Source: Paracoccaceae bacterium (lineage in GTDB: Bacteria; Pseudomonadota; Alphaproteobacteria; Rhodobacterales; Rhodobacteraceae). From it: a DNA stretch of 64,000 nucleotides. The position numbers and the translations under genes were made by a program. The notes below the pieces were generated by a model. The model ran no database searches and was not told where the DNA came from. It saw nothing but the letters and a program-made list of their open reading frames with translations. The stretch lies in NCBI GenBank assembly GCA_027486345.1, contig JAIXPH010000048.1:209990-273989 (forward strand). The letters are read 5' to 3'. Positions 43,283 through 53,148 of the stretch are shown here, in pieces; the stretch's first letter is position 1; each line of letters starts with the position of its first letter.

Positions 43283-44590
43283 TTACTGGCAGAGCAGATT
43301 GCCGTCTTCGTCCACCGGACACTCAGCCTCGCCGCCACCGTCATAGGCGGGTTCTTCATAGGCAGGCTCTTCATAGGCCGGTTCCTCGTAGGCTGGTTCC
43401 TCATAAGCAGGCTCTTCATAGACCTGTTCTTCGGCGGCGGGTTCCTCATAGGCCGGTTCGTCGTAGACCTGGTCCTCAGCGGCAGGCTCCTCATAGGCCG
43501 GCTCGTCGTAGGTCTGCTCCTCGGCGGTGGGGTCCTCGTAACCTTGCTCGTCATAGGACTGCGCGTCGGGGTCGCCTTCGTCAAAGGTGGCCTCTTCCGC
43601 GGCGGGGTCTTCGTCGCTCTGATCCTCGGCGGCCGGGTCGTCGTAGGCGGCGTCCGCATCCGCGCTGTCGGCACTGGCGTCATCCGCCGTGCCGTCGTCA
43701 AAGGTGGCCTCTTCCGTCACCACCTCGTCGGCATAGGCCTCATCCGTCACGGTCTCTTCGGTCACGGACTCTTCGGAATAAGCGGCGGTTTCTTCGTAAT
43801 AGGTCTCTTCGGAATAGGTCTCGACGTAGGTTTCTTCGTAGTAGGTCTCATAGACCTCTTCGGTGTAAGTGACCGAATAGACCTCTTCGGAATAGGTGGA
43901 ATAGAACACCTCATCGACTTCGGTGATGTAGTATTCATCGTAGGACCACGGGAAGCGGTCATCGACGAAGTAGAACACTGCCTGATCCGATCGCAGCGCA
44001 TCAAGGAAGACATCCGTGATGATGACGGCGGCCACATAGGTGAAGGTGTCGTCCCAGACCGACCGCACGCGCGGGGCATAGGGGGTGTACCAGCGCGCAT
44101 AGTCAAAACCGCGCCCGCGATAGCCGGGCCAGGTGTCGGCACGGTCAAAGCTGACCGGCGCGCGGAAGCCATCCCCGTCAATCTGGGCGATGGTGCGCTG
44201 TTTGCGCCCTTTCCACAGCCCGTCAAAGAAAAACAGCGCGTTGCCGTTGTCGACACCGTAAGCCACGATGCTGTCCAGATCGACCGGACGGCGGATCAGC
44301 TTGTTGTCGACGCGGCTGATCACCTCGCCGGGCTCGAATCCGTAAAGCTCCCCCACCCCGCCGGGCTGGACAGAGGCGACGACAACGCCGGTGGCCGCCT
44401 TGGGCAGCTTGAACTGCTGTTTCACCGCCGGGGTTATCGGCATCAGCACCGCATCGAGGGCAGGCGAGACATAGGGTTCCGGCAAGCGCCCCTGCGCCAG
44501 AACCGGCGCGGCAAAGGCGGCAAAGGCCGCCGTGGTCATGGCCGTCACAAGGGCTTGGCGCAGCCCGAGATGACGAAATCGGTGGAACAT
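43283..44590 (-). CDS. Secreted protein with PDZ-like domain and long Tyr/Glu repeat tail
   Basis: This 435-residue exported protein is not a family I recognise. Residues 1-33 are a signal peptide (ending APVLAQ). Residues about 55-110 resemble a PDZ domain (GVVVASVQPGGVGELYGFEPGEVISRV). A middle part follows to about 215. Residues 216-416 are low-complexity and extremely acidic, alternating Tyr with Glu (EEVYETYYEETY) and ending in PAYEE pentapeptides (364-416). The last residues CPVDEDGNLLC hold a Cys pair. No Lys or Arg occurs in the tail. GAGG five bases upstream supports the ATG at 44590. Metal binding or surface interaction is possible but unproven. Confidence 0.8.
   Translation of the reverse strand: MFHRFRHLGLRQALVTAMTTAAFAAFAAPVLAQGRLPEPYVSPALDAVLMPITPAVKQQFKLPKAATGVVVASVQPGGVGELYGFEPGEVISRVDNKLIRRPVDLDSIVAYGVDNGNALFFFDGLWKGRKQRTIAQIDGDGFRAPVSFDRADTWPGYRGRGFDYARWYTPYAPRVRSVWDDTFTYVAAVIITDVFLDALRSDQAVFYFVDDRFPWSYDEYYITEVDEVFYSTYSEEVYSVTYTEEVYETYYEETYVETYSEETYYEETAAYSEESVTEETVTDEAYADEVVTEEATFDDGTADDASADSADADAAYDDPAAEDQSDEDPAAEEATFDEGDPDAQSYDEQGYEDPTAEEQTYDEPAYEEPAAEDQVYDEPAYEEPAAEEQVYEEPAYEEPAYEEPAYEEPAYEEPAYDGGGEAECPVDEDGNLLCQ
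43341..43425. repeat. 15-bp tandem repeat encoding Tyr-Glu-Glu-Pro-Ala
   Basis: About five consecutive 15-bp units similar to TCATAGGCAGGCTCT occur within the repeat-protein gene, with third-base variation. More degenerate 45-bp units (coding YDEPAYEEPAAEEQV) continue to about 43527. Such in-frame tandem repeats can change copy number by slippage without breaking the frame. Confidence 0.8.
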
Positions 44591-44746
44591 GGTATCCTCG
44601 TGACTACATCGGTTTGGCTGTATCTGACCGCTTATGCGCGGGTCCGTCCAATCCTTTCGTATGTCAAGACAAGGCCGGGCCACGGTTTTCGCGCCATGGC
44701 ACCACTTGCACGGATCAGCTCGTCGCGGGTTCGCCCCCTGCTTGCG

Positions 44747-47700
44747 CTACGACGCACCCCACCCACCGCCGCCGGGCGTCAGCATTTCAAAGGCCGCCCC
44801 GGCGGGCAGGTCGCGGCGGTCATTCCCGGCCAGCGATTCCACCCGGCCATCGGGCCAGATCGCGCGGTTTTCCCCCACCGCCCCGCGCCCGCCACCCGCC
44901 CCGCCGAAGGGGCCGATCAAGCGGCTGGAGCACAGAGTGGTGACCGTGACAGGGTCCAGAAACCGCAATCTGCGCAGCGCGCCATTGCCCCCTGGCCAGT
45001 GCCCTGCCCCGCCCGACCCACGCCGGATCGACAGTTCTTCCAGCCGCACGGGGAATCGCATTTCAAGGATTTCAGGGTCCGTCATACGGGTGTTGGTCAT
45101 ATGGCTTTGCACGGCGTCGCAACCGGGGAAACCCGGCCCCGCGCCCGTGCCGCCGCAGATGGTCTCATAGTTCTGAAAGCGGTCATTGCCCCAGACGAAG
45201 TTGTTCATCGTCGCCTGACTGCCCGCCATCACGCCCAGCGCCCCGTAAAGTGCGTTGCAGGCGGCCTGTGAGACCTCTGTATTTCCTGCAATCACCGCAG
45301 CGGGGGCGCGAGGGTTCAGCATTGATCCTTCGGGCACGATCAGGGTCAACGGGCGCAGGCAGCCTTCGTTCAGGGGGATGTTCTTGCCCACCAGCGTGCG
45401 GAAGACATAGAGCACGACCGCCCGCGCGATGGCCTTGGGCGCGTTGTAGTTTCCGGCATGCTGGTCTGAGGTTCCGGTGAAATCCACCGTCGCCGTGCGG
45501 GTGGCGCGGTCCACCGTGACCTTCACCGCAATCTGGGTGCCGATATCCATCGGATACAGGAATTCTCCGCCCGTCAGCCCGTCAATCACCTGCCGCACAC
45601 ATTCCTCGGCATTCTTCTGCACGTGGCCCATATAGGCCGAAACAACCTCGGCCCCATAGGCCGCGACCACGCGGAGAAGTTCCCGCCGCCCGGTTTCATT
45701 GGCGGCGATCTGCGCCTTCAGGTCGGCCATGTTCTGATCCACCGCGCGGCACGGGAAGGGGCCAGAGGTCAGCAGCGCCCGCGTCCCGCCCTCATCCAGC
45801 ACCCCGGCGCGGACGAGGGGGAAGGTGTCGATCAGGATGCCTTCTTCGTCGATGTGCCGGGAATCCGGCGGCGATGATCCCGGCGTGCGCCCGCCGATAT
45901 CGGCATGATGCCCGCGCGAGCCCAGCCAGAACGCCGCTTTGCCATCCACGAAGACCGGCGTGATCACGGTCACATCGGGCAGATGGGTGCCGCCGTTGTA
46001 GGGGCTGTTGAGCATATAGGCATCGCCATCCTGCACGGTGGCGGCGGTTTCGCGCATCACGGTCTTCACCGCATCCGACATGCTGCCCAGATGCACCGGC
46101 ACATGCGGGGCATTGGCGACAAGGTCCCCGGCCGCATCGAAGATGGCGCAAGAGAAATCGAGCCGTTCCTTGATGTTCACGCTCCACGCCGTATTCGCCA
46201 GCGTCGCGCCCATCTGGTCGGCGACCGACATGAAGAGGTTGTTGAAGACCTCAAGCAGCACCGGATCAGCCTCGGTCCCCGCCGCCGGGGGACGGGCAAT
46301 CGCCTCGCTGCGGGTCAGGATCAGGTTGGCGCTCGCGTCCACCTGCGCGGTCCAACCGGGGGCGACAAGGACGGTGCCCGTGGGTTCCAGCAGGATCGCC
46401 GGGCCGGGAATGCGGAGGCCCTGCCCCAAATCCGCACGCTGATAAATCGCCGTATCCAGCCACGCGCCGTCGATATGCACCGGCAGGCGGTCCATCGGCT
46501 TGCCATCGCCGGTCGGCGCGTCAGCTTCGGGCAGGTCGGCCCCACCGCCATAAGCCTCAACCGCCAACATCTCGAACAAGATCGCGCGTTCGGGTGAGGT
46601 GAAGCCGAACCGCGCGCGGTGGGCATCTTCAAAAGCCGCCTGCATCGTGGCGGGGTCGGCAAAGGGCACCTCCAGCGCCTGATGGCTGCCCTGATAGCGC
46701 AGATGCGCGCGGGCGAGGGTCTCGGCCCCCTCCACCCCCTGTGCCGCCAGATCGGCACGGGTCCGGGCGGTCAGGTCATCCACCCGCGCCTGCGCAGCGG
46801 TATTGGACAGGGCTGCGTCAAACTGGACTTCGCGCAGGGACCGCAGATGGGCGAGTCCCATGCCATAGGCCGACAACACCCCGGCGAAGGGGTGGATGAA
46901 CACCGAGCCAATCCCCAAGGCATCCGCCACGCCACAGGCATGCTGCCCGCCCGCCCCGCCAAAGCATTGCAGCGTGTAGCCCGTCACATCATGGCCCCGG
47001 CTGACGCTGATCTTTTTGATGGCATTGGCCATGTTATCGATAGCAATGCGCAGAAAACCTTCGGCCAGCGCTTCAGGCGTCTGCGGTTCAGCCCCCGTCG
47101 CGGCGGCGATTTCACCGGCGAGCTGGCGGAACTTCACCTTCACCGCTGACACATCCAAGGGCTGGTTGCCCTTGGGGCCAAACACTGCCGGGAAATGCGC
47201 GGGCGACAGGCGCCCCAGCAGCACGTTGCAATCGGTGACGGTCAGCGGGCCACCCCGGCGATAGCAGGCCGGGCCGGGATTGGCCCCGGCACTTTCAGGA
47301 CCAACCTGAAACCGCCCGTCGCGGAAGGTGCAGATAGACCCGCCTCCGGCTGCGACAGTGTGAATATCCATCATCGGCGCGCGCATGCGCACGCCCGCCA
47401 CCTCTGTCTCGAACGAGCGTTCGTAAACCCCGGCGTAATGGCTGACATCGGTTGATGTGCCGCCCATGTCAAAGCCGATCAGCCGATCAAACCCCGCCGC
47501 TGTGGCGGTCTGGACCATGCCGACGATCCCACCTGCGGGACCTGACAGGATGGCGTCCTTGCCCTGAAAGCGCCGGGCCTCGGTCAGGCCACCGTTGGAC
47601 TGCATGAACAGCAGGCGTTTGCAGGCCGGATCATCGCCGCTGCGCCCGGCCTCCATCGCGGTTTCGACCTGCGCCACATAGCGGCGCAGGATGGGCGAAA

Positions 47701-48340
47701 GGTACGCATCCATCACCGCCGTATCGCCCCGCGCCACCAGTTTCGCCAAGCGGCTGACCTGATGGGACAGCGAGATTTGCGTGAACCCGGCCTCTGCCGC
47801 CAGTTCACCCACCCGCACCTCATGCACGGGGTTCAGCCAGCCGTGCATCAGGGCCACCGCCACCACGCGGATGCCCTGCCCTGCCGCCGCCGCCAACGCC
47901 GCGCGGACGGCGGTTTCGTCCAAGGGCGCAATCTCAATCCCCTCGGCATCCAGCCGTCCCGGCACTTCCGCTACCTGAGTGTAAAGCAGGTCCGGGCGGC
48001 GGATGTGCAGATCAAAGAGCGCAGGTCGCGCCTGCGTGCCGATGCGCAGCAGGTCGGCAAAGCCTTCGGTGATCAGCAGCAGAACCGCCTCCCCCTTGCG
48101 CTCCAGCAGGGCATTGGTGGCGACGGTGGTGCCCATCTTGACAGCATCGATGGTGCCGGGGGGGATCGGATCACCCGCCCCCAACCCAAGCGAGTCACGG
48201 ATGCCCTGCACGGCGGCATCGCCGTAGCGTTCGGGGTTTTCGGACAAGAGCTTGCGCGTCGAGACGCGGCCCTGCGGATCACGGGCGACGATGTCGGTGA
48301 AGGTGCCGCCCCGGTCCACCCAGAATTCCCAGCCCGCCAT
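44747..48340 (-). CDS. 5-oxoprolinase / hydantoinase (HyuA-HyuB fusion)
   Basis: This 1197-residue ATP-dependent enzyme should open 5-oxoproline (or a hydantoin) to glutamate. The N-terminal HyuA half (1 to about 680) has [46 protein letters not shown] and [13 protein letters not shown]. The HyuB half (about 690-1197) has [46 protein letters not shown] and [11 protein letters not shown]. Both halves in one chain are typical of the OplaH type. It stands alone, with 156 gene-free bp before the repeat-protein gene and 68 bp after the kinase gene. Confidence 0.92.
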   Translation of the reverse strand: MAGWEFWVDRGGTFTDIVARDPQGRVSTRKLLSENPERYGDAAVQGIRDSLGLGAGDPIPPGTIDAVKMGTTVATNALLERKGEAVLLLITEGFADLLRIGTQARPALFDLHIRRPDLLYTQVAEVPGRLDAEGIEIAPLDETAVRAALAAAAGQGIRVVAVALMHGWLNPVHEVRVGELAAEAGFTQISLSHQVSRLAKLVARGDTAVMDAYLSPILRRYVAQVETAMEAGRSGDDPACKRLLFMQSNGGLTEARRFQGKDAILSGPAGGIVGMVQTATAAGFDRLIGFDMGGTSTDVSHYAGVYERSFETEVAGVRMRAPMMDIHTVAAGGGSICTFRDGRFQVGPESAGANPGPACYRRGGPLTVTDCNVLLGRLSPAHFPAVFGPKGNQPLDVSAVKVKFRQLAGEIAAATGAEPQTPEALAEGFLRIAIDNMANAIKKISVSRGHDVTGYTLQCFGGAGGQHACGVADALGIGSVFIHPFAGVLSAYGMGLAHLRSLREVQFDAALSNTAAQARVDDLTARTRADLAAQGVEGAETLARAHLRYQGSHQALEVPFADPATMQAAFEDAHRARFGFTSPERAILFEMLAVEAYGGGADLPEADAPTGDGKPMDRLPVHIDGAWLDTAIYQRADLGQGLRIPGPAILLEPTGTVLVAPGWTAQVDASANLILTRSEAIARPPAAGTEADPVLLEVFNNLFMSVADQMGATLANTAWSVNIKERLDFSCAIFDAAGDLVANAPHVPVHLGSMSDAVKTVMRETAATVQDGDAYMLNSPYNGGTHLPDVTVITPVFVDGKAAFWLGSRGHHADIGGRTPGSSPPDSRHIDEEGILIDTFPLVRAGVLDEGGTRALLTSGPFPCRAVDQNMADLKAQIAANETGRRELLRVVAAYGAEVVSAYMGHVQKNAEECVRQVIDGLTGGEFLYPMDIGTQIAVKVTVDRATRTATVDFTGTSDQHAGNYNAPKAIARAVVLYVFRTLVGKNIPLNEGCLRPLTLIVPEGSMLNPRAPAAVIAGNTEVSQAACNALYGALGVMAGSQATMNNFVWGNDRFQNYETICGGTGAGPGFPGCDAVQSHMTNTRMTDPEILEMRFPVRLEELSIRRGSGGAGHWPGGNGALRRLRFLDPVTVTTLCSSRLIGPFGGAGGGRGAVGENRAIWPDGRVESLAGNDRRDLPAGAAFEMLTPGGGGWGAS

Positions 48341-48408
48341 TGTGCCCTCCCCCTGCCAAGGCCCCTTGGGTGCGGCATTGCGGCAAGGCTGTCAATTGGC
48401 TGGCACGG

Positions 48409-50931
48409 TCACGCGGCAGGCTGGCGCAGGCGTCCCAAAGCCTCGACCAACTGGGCGGTGGACACTGGCTTGGTCAGCACGAAATCCGTCCCCGCGTTTT
48501 CGAAGGTGGTACGTTCATCCCCGATGGCGGCGGCGGTCATGCCGATGATCGGGACGTCCACGCCTTGGGCGCGCAGGGCGGCGGTCATCTCATCCCCGCC
48601 CATCTTGGGCATGAACAGGTCTGTCAGGATCAGGTCAGGCTTTTCGCGCGCCTGAATTTCGATCCCTTCAAGCCCGCTGCGCGCCCAAAGCACGCTGGGC
48701 ACCAGACGTTGCAACCGCGCGACCAGCAGTTCGCCGATCAGATCGCTGTCCTCGACCACCAAAGCCTTGCGGAACTCCGCCGCCACACAGGCCGCCTCCG
48801 GCCGCACCGGAGCATGGGCCGCCAGCCCAAGGGTTTCGGGGACCCGGATCACGAATTCGGACCCGCCCGCCGGGCCGTCGTGATAGTCCACGCTGCCGCC
48901 CAGCAATTCAATCGAACTCTTGGTGACATAAAGCCCCAGCCCCGACCCGTCCGTGCGGGCATGGCCCGTGCCGGTGATGCGGCTGAAGGGCAGGAACAGC
49001 CGTCCGCGATCCGCCGCCGGGATGCCGCGCCCGTCATCGCTGACGCGCCACACCGCCCAAAGCTGCCCCTCCGTCGAGTCTTCGGCATAGCTGATGGTGA
49101 TGCGGCGGCAGTCTGCATGGATCAGCGCGTTCTTCACCAGATTGGACAGCACCTGATTGAGGCGAACCCGATCACTGACACGGTCCTGATCCGCGCCAGC
49201 AGACAGGTTCAGCACCAGATCCACGCCCCGAGCCTCGGCCATCAAGAGGAAGGTGTTGCGGACGGTTTCGGCCAGATCCTGCGGGCGGAAGGGTTCCATG
49301 CGGATGGGCAGGTTCTCTTCGGGGCGGACGGTCTGGCGCATGTCGGCCAGCACCGACAGCAATTGTTCCGACACCGCCTTCAGCCGTGGCCCCATCTGCG
49401 CCCAACTTGCCCCGCCGTCGATTTCCTCGACCAGCATCGAGATCACCGAAGCGGGGGTGCGGATTTCATGTGAGACGATGGAAAACAACTGCGTTTGCCG
49501 GTTCTGCTGTTCGGACAGATCGGCCAGCGCCTTGCCCAAGGCGGCAGAGCGGTCGTGTTCATCCGTGCGGTCCAGAAGCGCGCCATAGGCGATGGTCCGG
49601 CCATCCCATAGGCGTTCATACCAACTGTAGATGGCGACATGGCGGATGCCCTTGGCCCCATCCTCCCACTGCGCGCCGGGGGCGAGGGAAAAGGCGGTCA
49701 GCGTCGCCTCACGGTAGCGGTCGGCCATGACGCTGACCAGACCGCCACGGTCAGCGGGACGGACACGGTCGACAAAGGCGTTGGCGTCGAACTGGTCGCC
49801 CGTGCCCAGAATCTCGGCGGCCACCTCGTCGACATGCACCCGCGCACGGTTCACGTCGAAGATGAAGTAGCCGATGGTGGCAAAGGCGTGCACCCGCTGC
49901 ACGCGGGCCATGGTCTCGCGGGTGCGACGTTCGCGCAGATGGGCGTGGTGGCGGAACACCATTACGCAGTAATTCACCGACATGACGATCAGCGACACCA
50001 CCTCCAGCGCGGCGGCCTCGGGCGTGTCGAAGGGGGATTGCACCAGACCCGCCCCGGTCAGCGAGATATAGGTCGATAGTCCGATGATATTGGCAAGGAT
50101 CGCGGCATAGCCCGGCAAGGTCAGCGCCACGATCAAGGAGATCAGCCCGACATCGACCGTCGGATGCAAGGCATGGCCCGTCATCGCCGCGATGGCCGCG
50201 GCCAGAAAGACCGGCTGGGGGATCAGGGCGCGGCGAAAATCCGTCCAGTTCGGCACGTCCAGCAGGAACAGCAGCAGCACGCCCGAACAGACCGCGATGC
50301 GATAGGCCCGGATCCAACCCGCCTCGGTCAGGGAGATGCTGCCGAAATCCCGGTCGGTCCAATGGGGCGGATAGACATAATGGGTCATCACCCAGATCGT
50401 GATCGTGGACAGCAACAGGAAGACCGTCGTGGTCGCGACGGACAAAATGGCATCGGCCCAGCGGTTCTGCTCGCCCAGCAAACTGACCGTGACTCGCCCC
50501 GCCAAGGCGGAGACCACCGCGACGGAGCCATTGATCAACACCGTCAGCGTAAAGATGCGCCACAGCGCGATGTCGGACGGAACATATCCGGGTTCTAGTG
50601 ACAGCTTCATCAGGAAACCGACCAGACATACGACCAGAAAGCCCATCAGCGGGATGGCGATCATCCGCAGCGGGAACAGCGCCACGCCCAGCAGCAGGAC
50701 GATGGTCGCCTCGGTCGGCAGCATGTCCACCGGCGCGTCGTTCATCGGCGCGCCAAGCTGTGACATCACGAAAGCGACCGTGAGGCCCATGAGCGACAGG
50801 ATGAAAACGGACGAGTAGAGCCAGGGACGTTGTGCGACCTGTCCGGGGAAATAAGCACGACGCGGGGATTCGATCAGCGCAAAGAGCGCCGCCGGGCCAG
50901 TGCCGCGTTGACTGACAATTCGTCTGAACAT
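48409..50931 (-). CDS. Membrane-bound hybrid histidine kinase with C-terminal receiver
   Basis: This 840-residue sensor kinase has a large hydrophobic N-terminal part (about residues 38-325, eight or more helices) of no named family I recognise, a PAS-like region (345-455), a HisKA domain with phospho-acceptor His488 in IVSHEIRTP, a HATPase domain (N box near Asn601, DDGRGIP, TDGSGLGLYV) and a receiver domain (723-835) with Asp771 in ILTDLFMPKMGG and Lys821. No output domain follows, so it must signal to a partner elsewhere. The ATG at 50931 is chosen; the open frame upstream is weakly supported. Confidence 0.9.
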   Translation of the reverse strand: MFRRIVSQRGTGPAALFALIESPRRAYFPGQVAQRPWLYSSVFILSLMGLTVAFVMSQLGAPMNDAPVDMLPTEATIVLLLGVALFPLRMIAIPLMGFLVVCLVGFLMKLSLEPGYVPSDIALWRIFTLTVLINGSVAVVSALAGRVTVSLLGEQNRWADAILSVATTTVFLLLSTITIWVMTHYVYPPHWTDRDFGSISLTEAGWIRAYRIAVCSGVLLLFLLDVPNWTDFRRALIPQPVFLAAAIAAMTGHALHPTVDVGLISLIVALTLPGYAAILANIIGLSTYISLTGAGLVQSPFDTPEAAALEVVSLIVMSVNYCVMVFRHHAHLRERRTRETMARVQRVHAFATIGYFIFDVNRARVHVDEVAAEILGTGDQFDANAFVDRVRPADRGGLVSVMADRYREATLTAFSLAPGAQWEDGAKGIRHVAIYSWYERLWDGRTIAYGALLDRTDEHDRSAALGKALADLSEQQNRQTQLFSIVSHEIRTPASVISMLVEEIDGGASWAQMGPRLKAVSEQLLSVLADMRQTVRPEENLPIRMEPFRPQDLAETVRNTFLLMAEARGVDLVLNLSAGADQDRVSDRVRLNQVLSNLVKNALIHADCRRITISYAEDSTEGQLWAVWRVSDDGRGIPAADRGRLFLPFSRITGTGHARTDGSGLGLYVTKSSIELLGGSVDYHDGPAGGSEFVIRVPETLGLAAHAPVRPEAACVAAEFRKALVVEDSDLIGELLVARLQRLVPSVLWARSGLEGIEIQAREKPDLILTDLFMPKMGGDEMTAALRAQGVDVPIIGMTAAAIGDERTTFENAGTDFVLTKPVSTAQLVEALGRLRQPAA

Positions 50932-51346
50932 CCTGACCCTTCGGGTCGCCACACCAAAAAACAGACCCCACGCACCAGCATTAAGATAGGTTTGGGTCTG
51001 GATGATATTCCTTCTTTTGGATGGGTGTTGGCGCAAGGGCTGGAGCGTGCGCGCAAAAGGTCTGGGCGCAGCGATCAGAACCGGCTGCGCCTTGGACCTG
51101 ACCACCACAGGCGTCCTTTGGGGGCCCCTAGTCGCCATAGGCCATTTTCGCAGTGACGACATTCGCAGCCGCAGCGAAACCTTTGCCTGCGTTTTGGGCA
51201 GACGTGCCGAAGCGGACTGGCAGATTTGCGCCTGCTGCATAGCTGCAGGTTGAAAGGCGGCTTGAAGCGGAGGCCAACTCGCCCATATATCGCGGCGTGA
51301 GTCGCGACCCCTCTGGCCGCGCGCAACCCTTGGGTTTTATTCCTCT
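50932..51346. other. 415-bp divergent intergenic region between the hybrid kinase and opgG
   Basis: No coding region is convincing here. It must hold the kinase and opg promoters. AT-rich blocks lie near 50980-51015 and 51280-51345 (CCCATATATCGCGG, then TTTTATTCCTCT before the opgG start). A hairpin with a T-run for minus-strand RNA lies at 50956-51000. Confidence 0.5.
50956..51000 (-). terminator. Possible leader terminator/attenuator before the hybrid kinase
   Basis: On minus-strand RNA, CAGACCC and GGGTCTG can pair (7 bp, 25-nt loop) and are directly followed by six Ts, ending 25 bp before the kinase start codon. That is the shape of a weak intrinsic terminator placed in a leader. The stem is short and the loop long, so it may be chance. 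Confidence 0.3.
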
Positions 51347-52957
51347 ATGTCGACCACATCGCCCCTGTTCGGCTCTGTCTCGCGTCGGGCTTTCGTCGCG
51401 CTGTCCGCCGCCCTCGCCCCGGCCACACTCTTTGGTCTGCGCGCAGCGGATGCCCAAGAAACCGGCACCGCTCCGACCGAGGTGGACGCTGCGCCGCAGC
51501 AATTCTCCTTTGATCTCTTGACCGAAGAGATGCGGCTTCTGGCCAGCAAGCCGCATGTGACCGCCCCGCCGCCCGAGGGTTTTCTGGGTGAGCTGACCTA
51601 TGATGACTATCGTCTGATCCGCTTTGCCGACTCCCGGCAGCGCTGGAACGACGAAGGCAGCAATTTCCGTCTGGGGGCCTTCCACATGGGCTGGCTCTTC
51701 CCTGAGCCGGTGAAGATCTACGAAGTCGCCAACGGCGAATCGACCGAGATGCGGTTTTCGACCGATGATTTCGAATATCTGAACGATCTGGCCAAGCGCG
51801 TTCCCGAACATGCCAAACTGCCGGGCGTCGCGGGCTTCCGTCTGAACTATGCGCTGAATCGTCCCGACAAGCTGGACGAACTGGCCGCCTTTGTCGGGGC
51901 CAGCTATTTCCGCGCGCTGGGGCGCAATTCGGCCTATGGCCTGTCCGCGCGCGGTCTGGCGCTGAACACGGCCACCGACAAGGCCGAAGAATTCCCCCGC
52001 TTCTCGCGTTTTTACATGGAGCGCGGCACGCAGGGGCCGGACCGGATCACCGTCTATGCGACGCTTGAGGGCCCGTCCGTCACCGGCGCCTACAAGTTCG
52101 ACATCGCGCCGGGCGCCAACACCACCATGGATGTGACCGCGCGCCTGTTCTTCCGCGCCGATGTGGCGGAACTGGGCATCGCGCCCCTGACGTCGATGTT
52201 CCTGTTCTCTGAAAAGAACCGGGCCGAGTTCGACGATTACCGCCCGAACGTCCATGACAGCGACGGCCTGCGCATCCTGCGCTCGGACGGCGATATCATC
52301 TGGCGTCCGCTGAACAACCCGCCGCAATTGACCGGCAGCTATTTTGCCGAGATCGCGCCGCGCCGCTTTGGCCTGCACCAGCGCGACCGGAATTTTGACA
52401 GCTATCAGGACACCGGCGCGCGCTATGAACGCCGCCCCTCGCTGGATGTCGAACCGCTGGGCGACTGGGGCAAGGGCTTTGTCCGCGTCGTCGAAATCCC
52501 GTCCGACCTTGAGGCGAATGACAATATCGTCGCCTATTGGGTGCCCGAAGCCCCGGCCAAGGCAGGCGACGCCCGCGAATTCGCCTATCGCCTGCATTGG
52601 GGCGACCTGGCCCATGATGACGGCGAGCCGCTCGCCTATGTGTTCGAGACCCGCTCCGGCCATGGCGGTTTTGCCGGGGTCGAGGCCGCGCCCGGATCGC
52701 GCAAGTTCGTTGTGGATTTCAAGGGCGGATTGCTGGCCCAGATGGAACCCGACGCCCCGATTGAAGCGGTTGTGAATGTCGCCAACGCGGAATTGAGCGG
52801 GACCGTGGTTGAACGCATTCCGGGAACCGATATCTGGCGGCTCGTGATCGACATTACGGCCGCAGAGGGTGCGATCGTGGAACTTTCGGCGCATCTGGCG
52901 GGCTATGACCGTCGGCTCACGGAAAACTGGCTCTATCAGTGGATCAACAAGACATGA
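51347..52957 (+). CDS. opgG: Glucan biosynthesis protein OpgG (periplasmic)
   Basis: OpgG works in the periplasm in making or branching osmoregulated periplasmic glucans. The 536-residue protein starts with a twin-arginine signal (VSRRAFVALSAALAPATLFG) and shows MdoG/OpgG family blocks: FSFDLLTEEMRLLASKPHV, RSSxY-like ASYFRALGRNSAYGLSARGLA, FYMERGTQGPDRITVYATLEG, FLFSEKNRAEFDDYRPNVHDSDGL and FGLHQRDRNFDSYQD. It heads the opgG-opgI-opgH-opgC operon and its stop overlaps opgI (ATGA). Confidence 0.95.
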   Translation: MSTTSPLFGSVSRRAFVALSAALAPATLFGLRAADAQETGTAPTEVDAAPQQFSFDLLTEEMRLLASKPHVTAPPPEGFLGELTYDDYRLIRFADSRQRWNDEGSNFRLGAFHMGWLFPEPVKIYEVANGESTEMRFSTDDFEYLNDLAKRVPEHAKLPGVAGFRLNYALNRPDKLDELAAFVGASYFRALGRNSAYGLSARGLALNTATDKAEEFPRFSRFYMERGTQGPDRITVYATLEGPSVTGAYKFDIAPGANTTMDVTARLFFRADVAELGIAPLTSMFLFSEKNRAEFDDYRPNVHDSDGLRILRSDGDIIWRPLNNPPQLTGSYFAEIAPRRFGLHQRDRNFDSYQDTGARYERRPSLDVEPLGDWGKGFVRVVEIPSDLEANDNIVAYWVPEAPAKAGDAREFAYRLHWGDLAHDDGEPLAYVFETRSGHGGFAGVEAAPGSRKFVVDFKGGLLAQMEPDAPIEAVVNVANAELSGTVVERIPGTDIWRLVIDITAAEGAIVELSAHLAGYDRRLTENWLYQWINKT

Positions 52958-53145
52958 CCGACCTGTCCGATCAGGCCCAGTTCGACATCGAAACCCGCAT
53001 CGCCGAACGTGTCGAGATGCTGGGCGCCCTGCCCAAGGCCCCGCTGGCCATGCCGCTGCAACGGCTGGAGATGCCGCGCCGCGTGGGGCTGTTGACGATG
53101 CTGATGCATCTGCGTCCTGCCCGCACCAGCAGGGCCGGGCATTGA
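52954..53145 (+). CDS. opgI: Small protein OpgI, between opgG and opgH
   Basis: This 63-residue protein has an acidic N-terminal half and a basic end (PRRVGLLTMLMHLRPARTSR). A small gene named opgI sits in this place in the Rhodobacter sphaeroides opgGIH operon, and the start overlaps the opgG stop while opgH follows 3 bp later, so the reading frame is very likely translated. It may replace part of the long cytoplasmic N-terminus that enterobacterial OpgH has and this OpgH lacks. The identity rests on position more than sequence. Confidence 0.75.
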   Translation: MTDLSDQAQFDIETRIAERVEMLGALPKAPLAMPLQRLEMPRRVGLLTMLMHLRPARTSRAGH

Positions 53146-53148
53146 CCC

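Noticed and set aside
43283..44590. Tyr/Glu repeat region as a CRISPR-like array
   Set aside because: The repeats are 15-bp codon units in frame within a gene, with no spacers.
51002..51253. Open frame in the kinase-opgG intergenic region
   Set aside because: No ribosome site, no family features, and antisense to a similarly weak frame; treated as non-coding.
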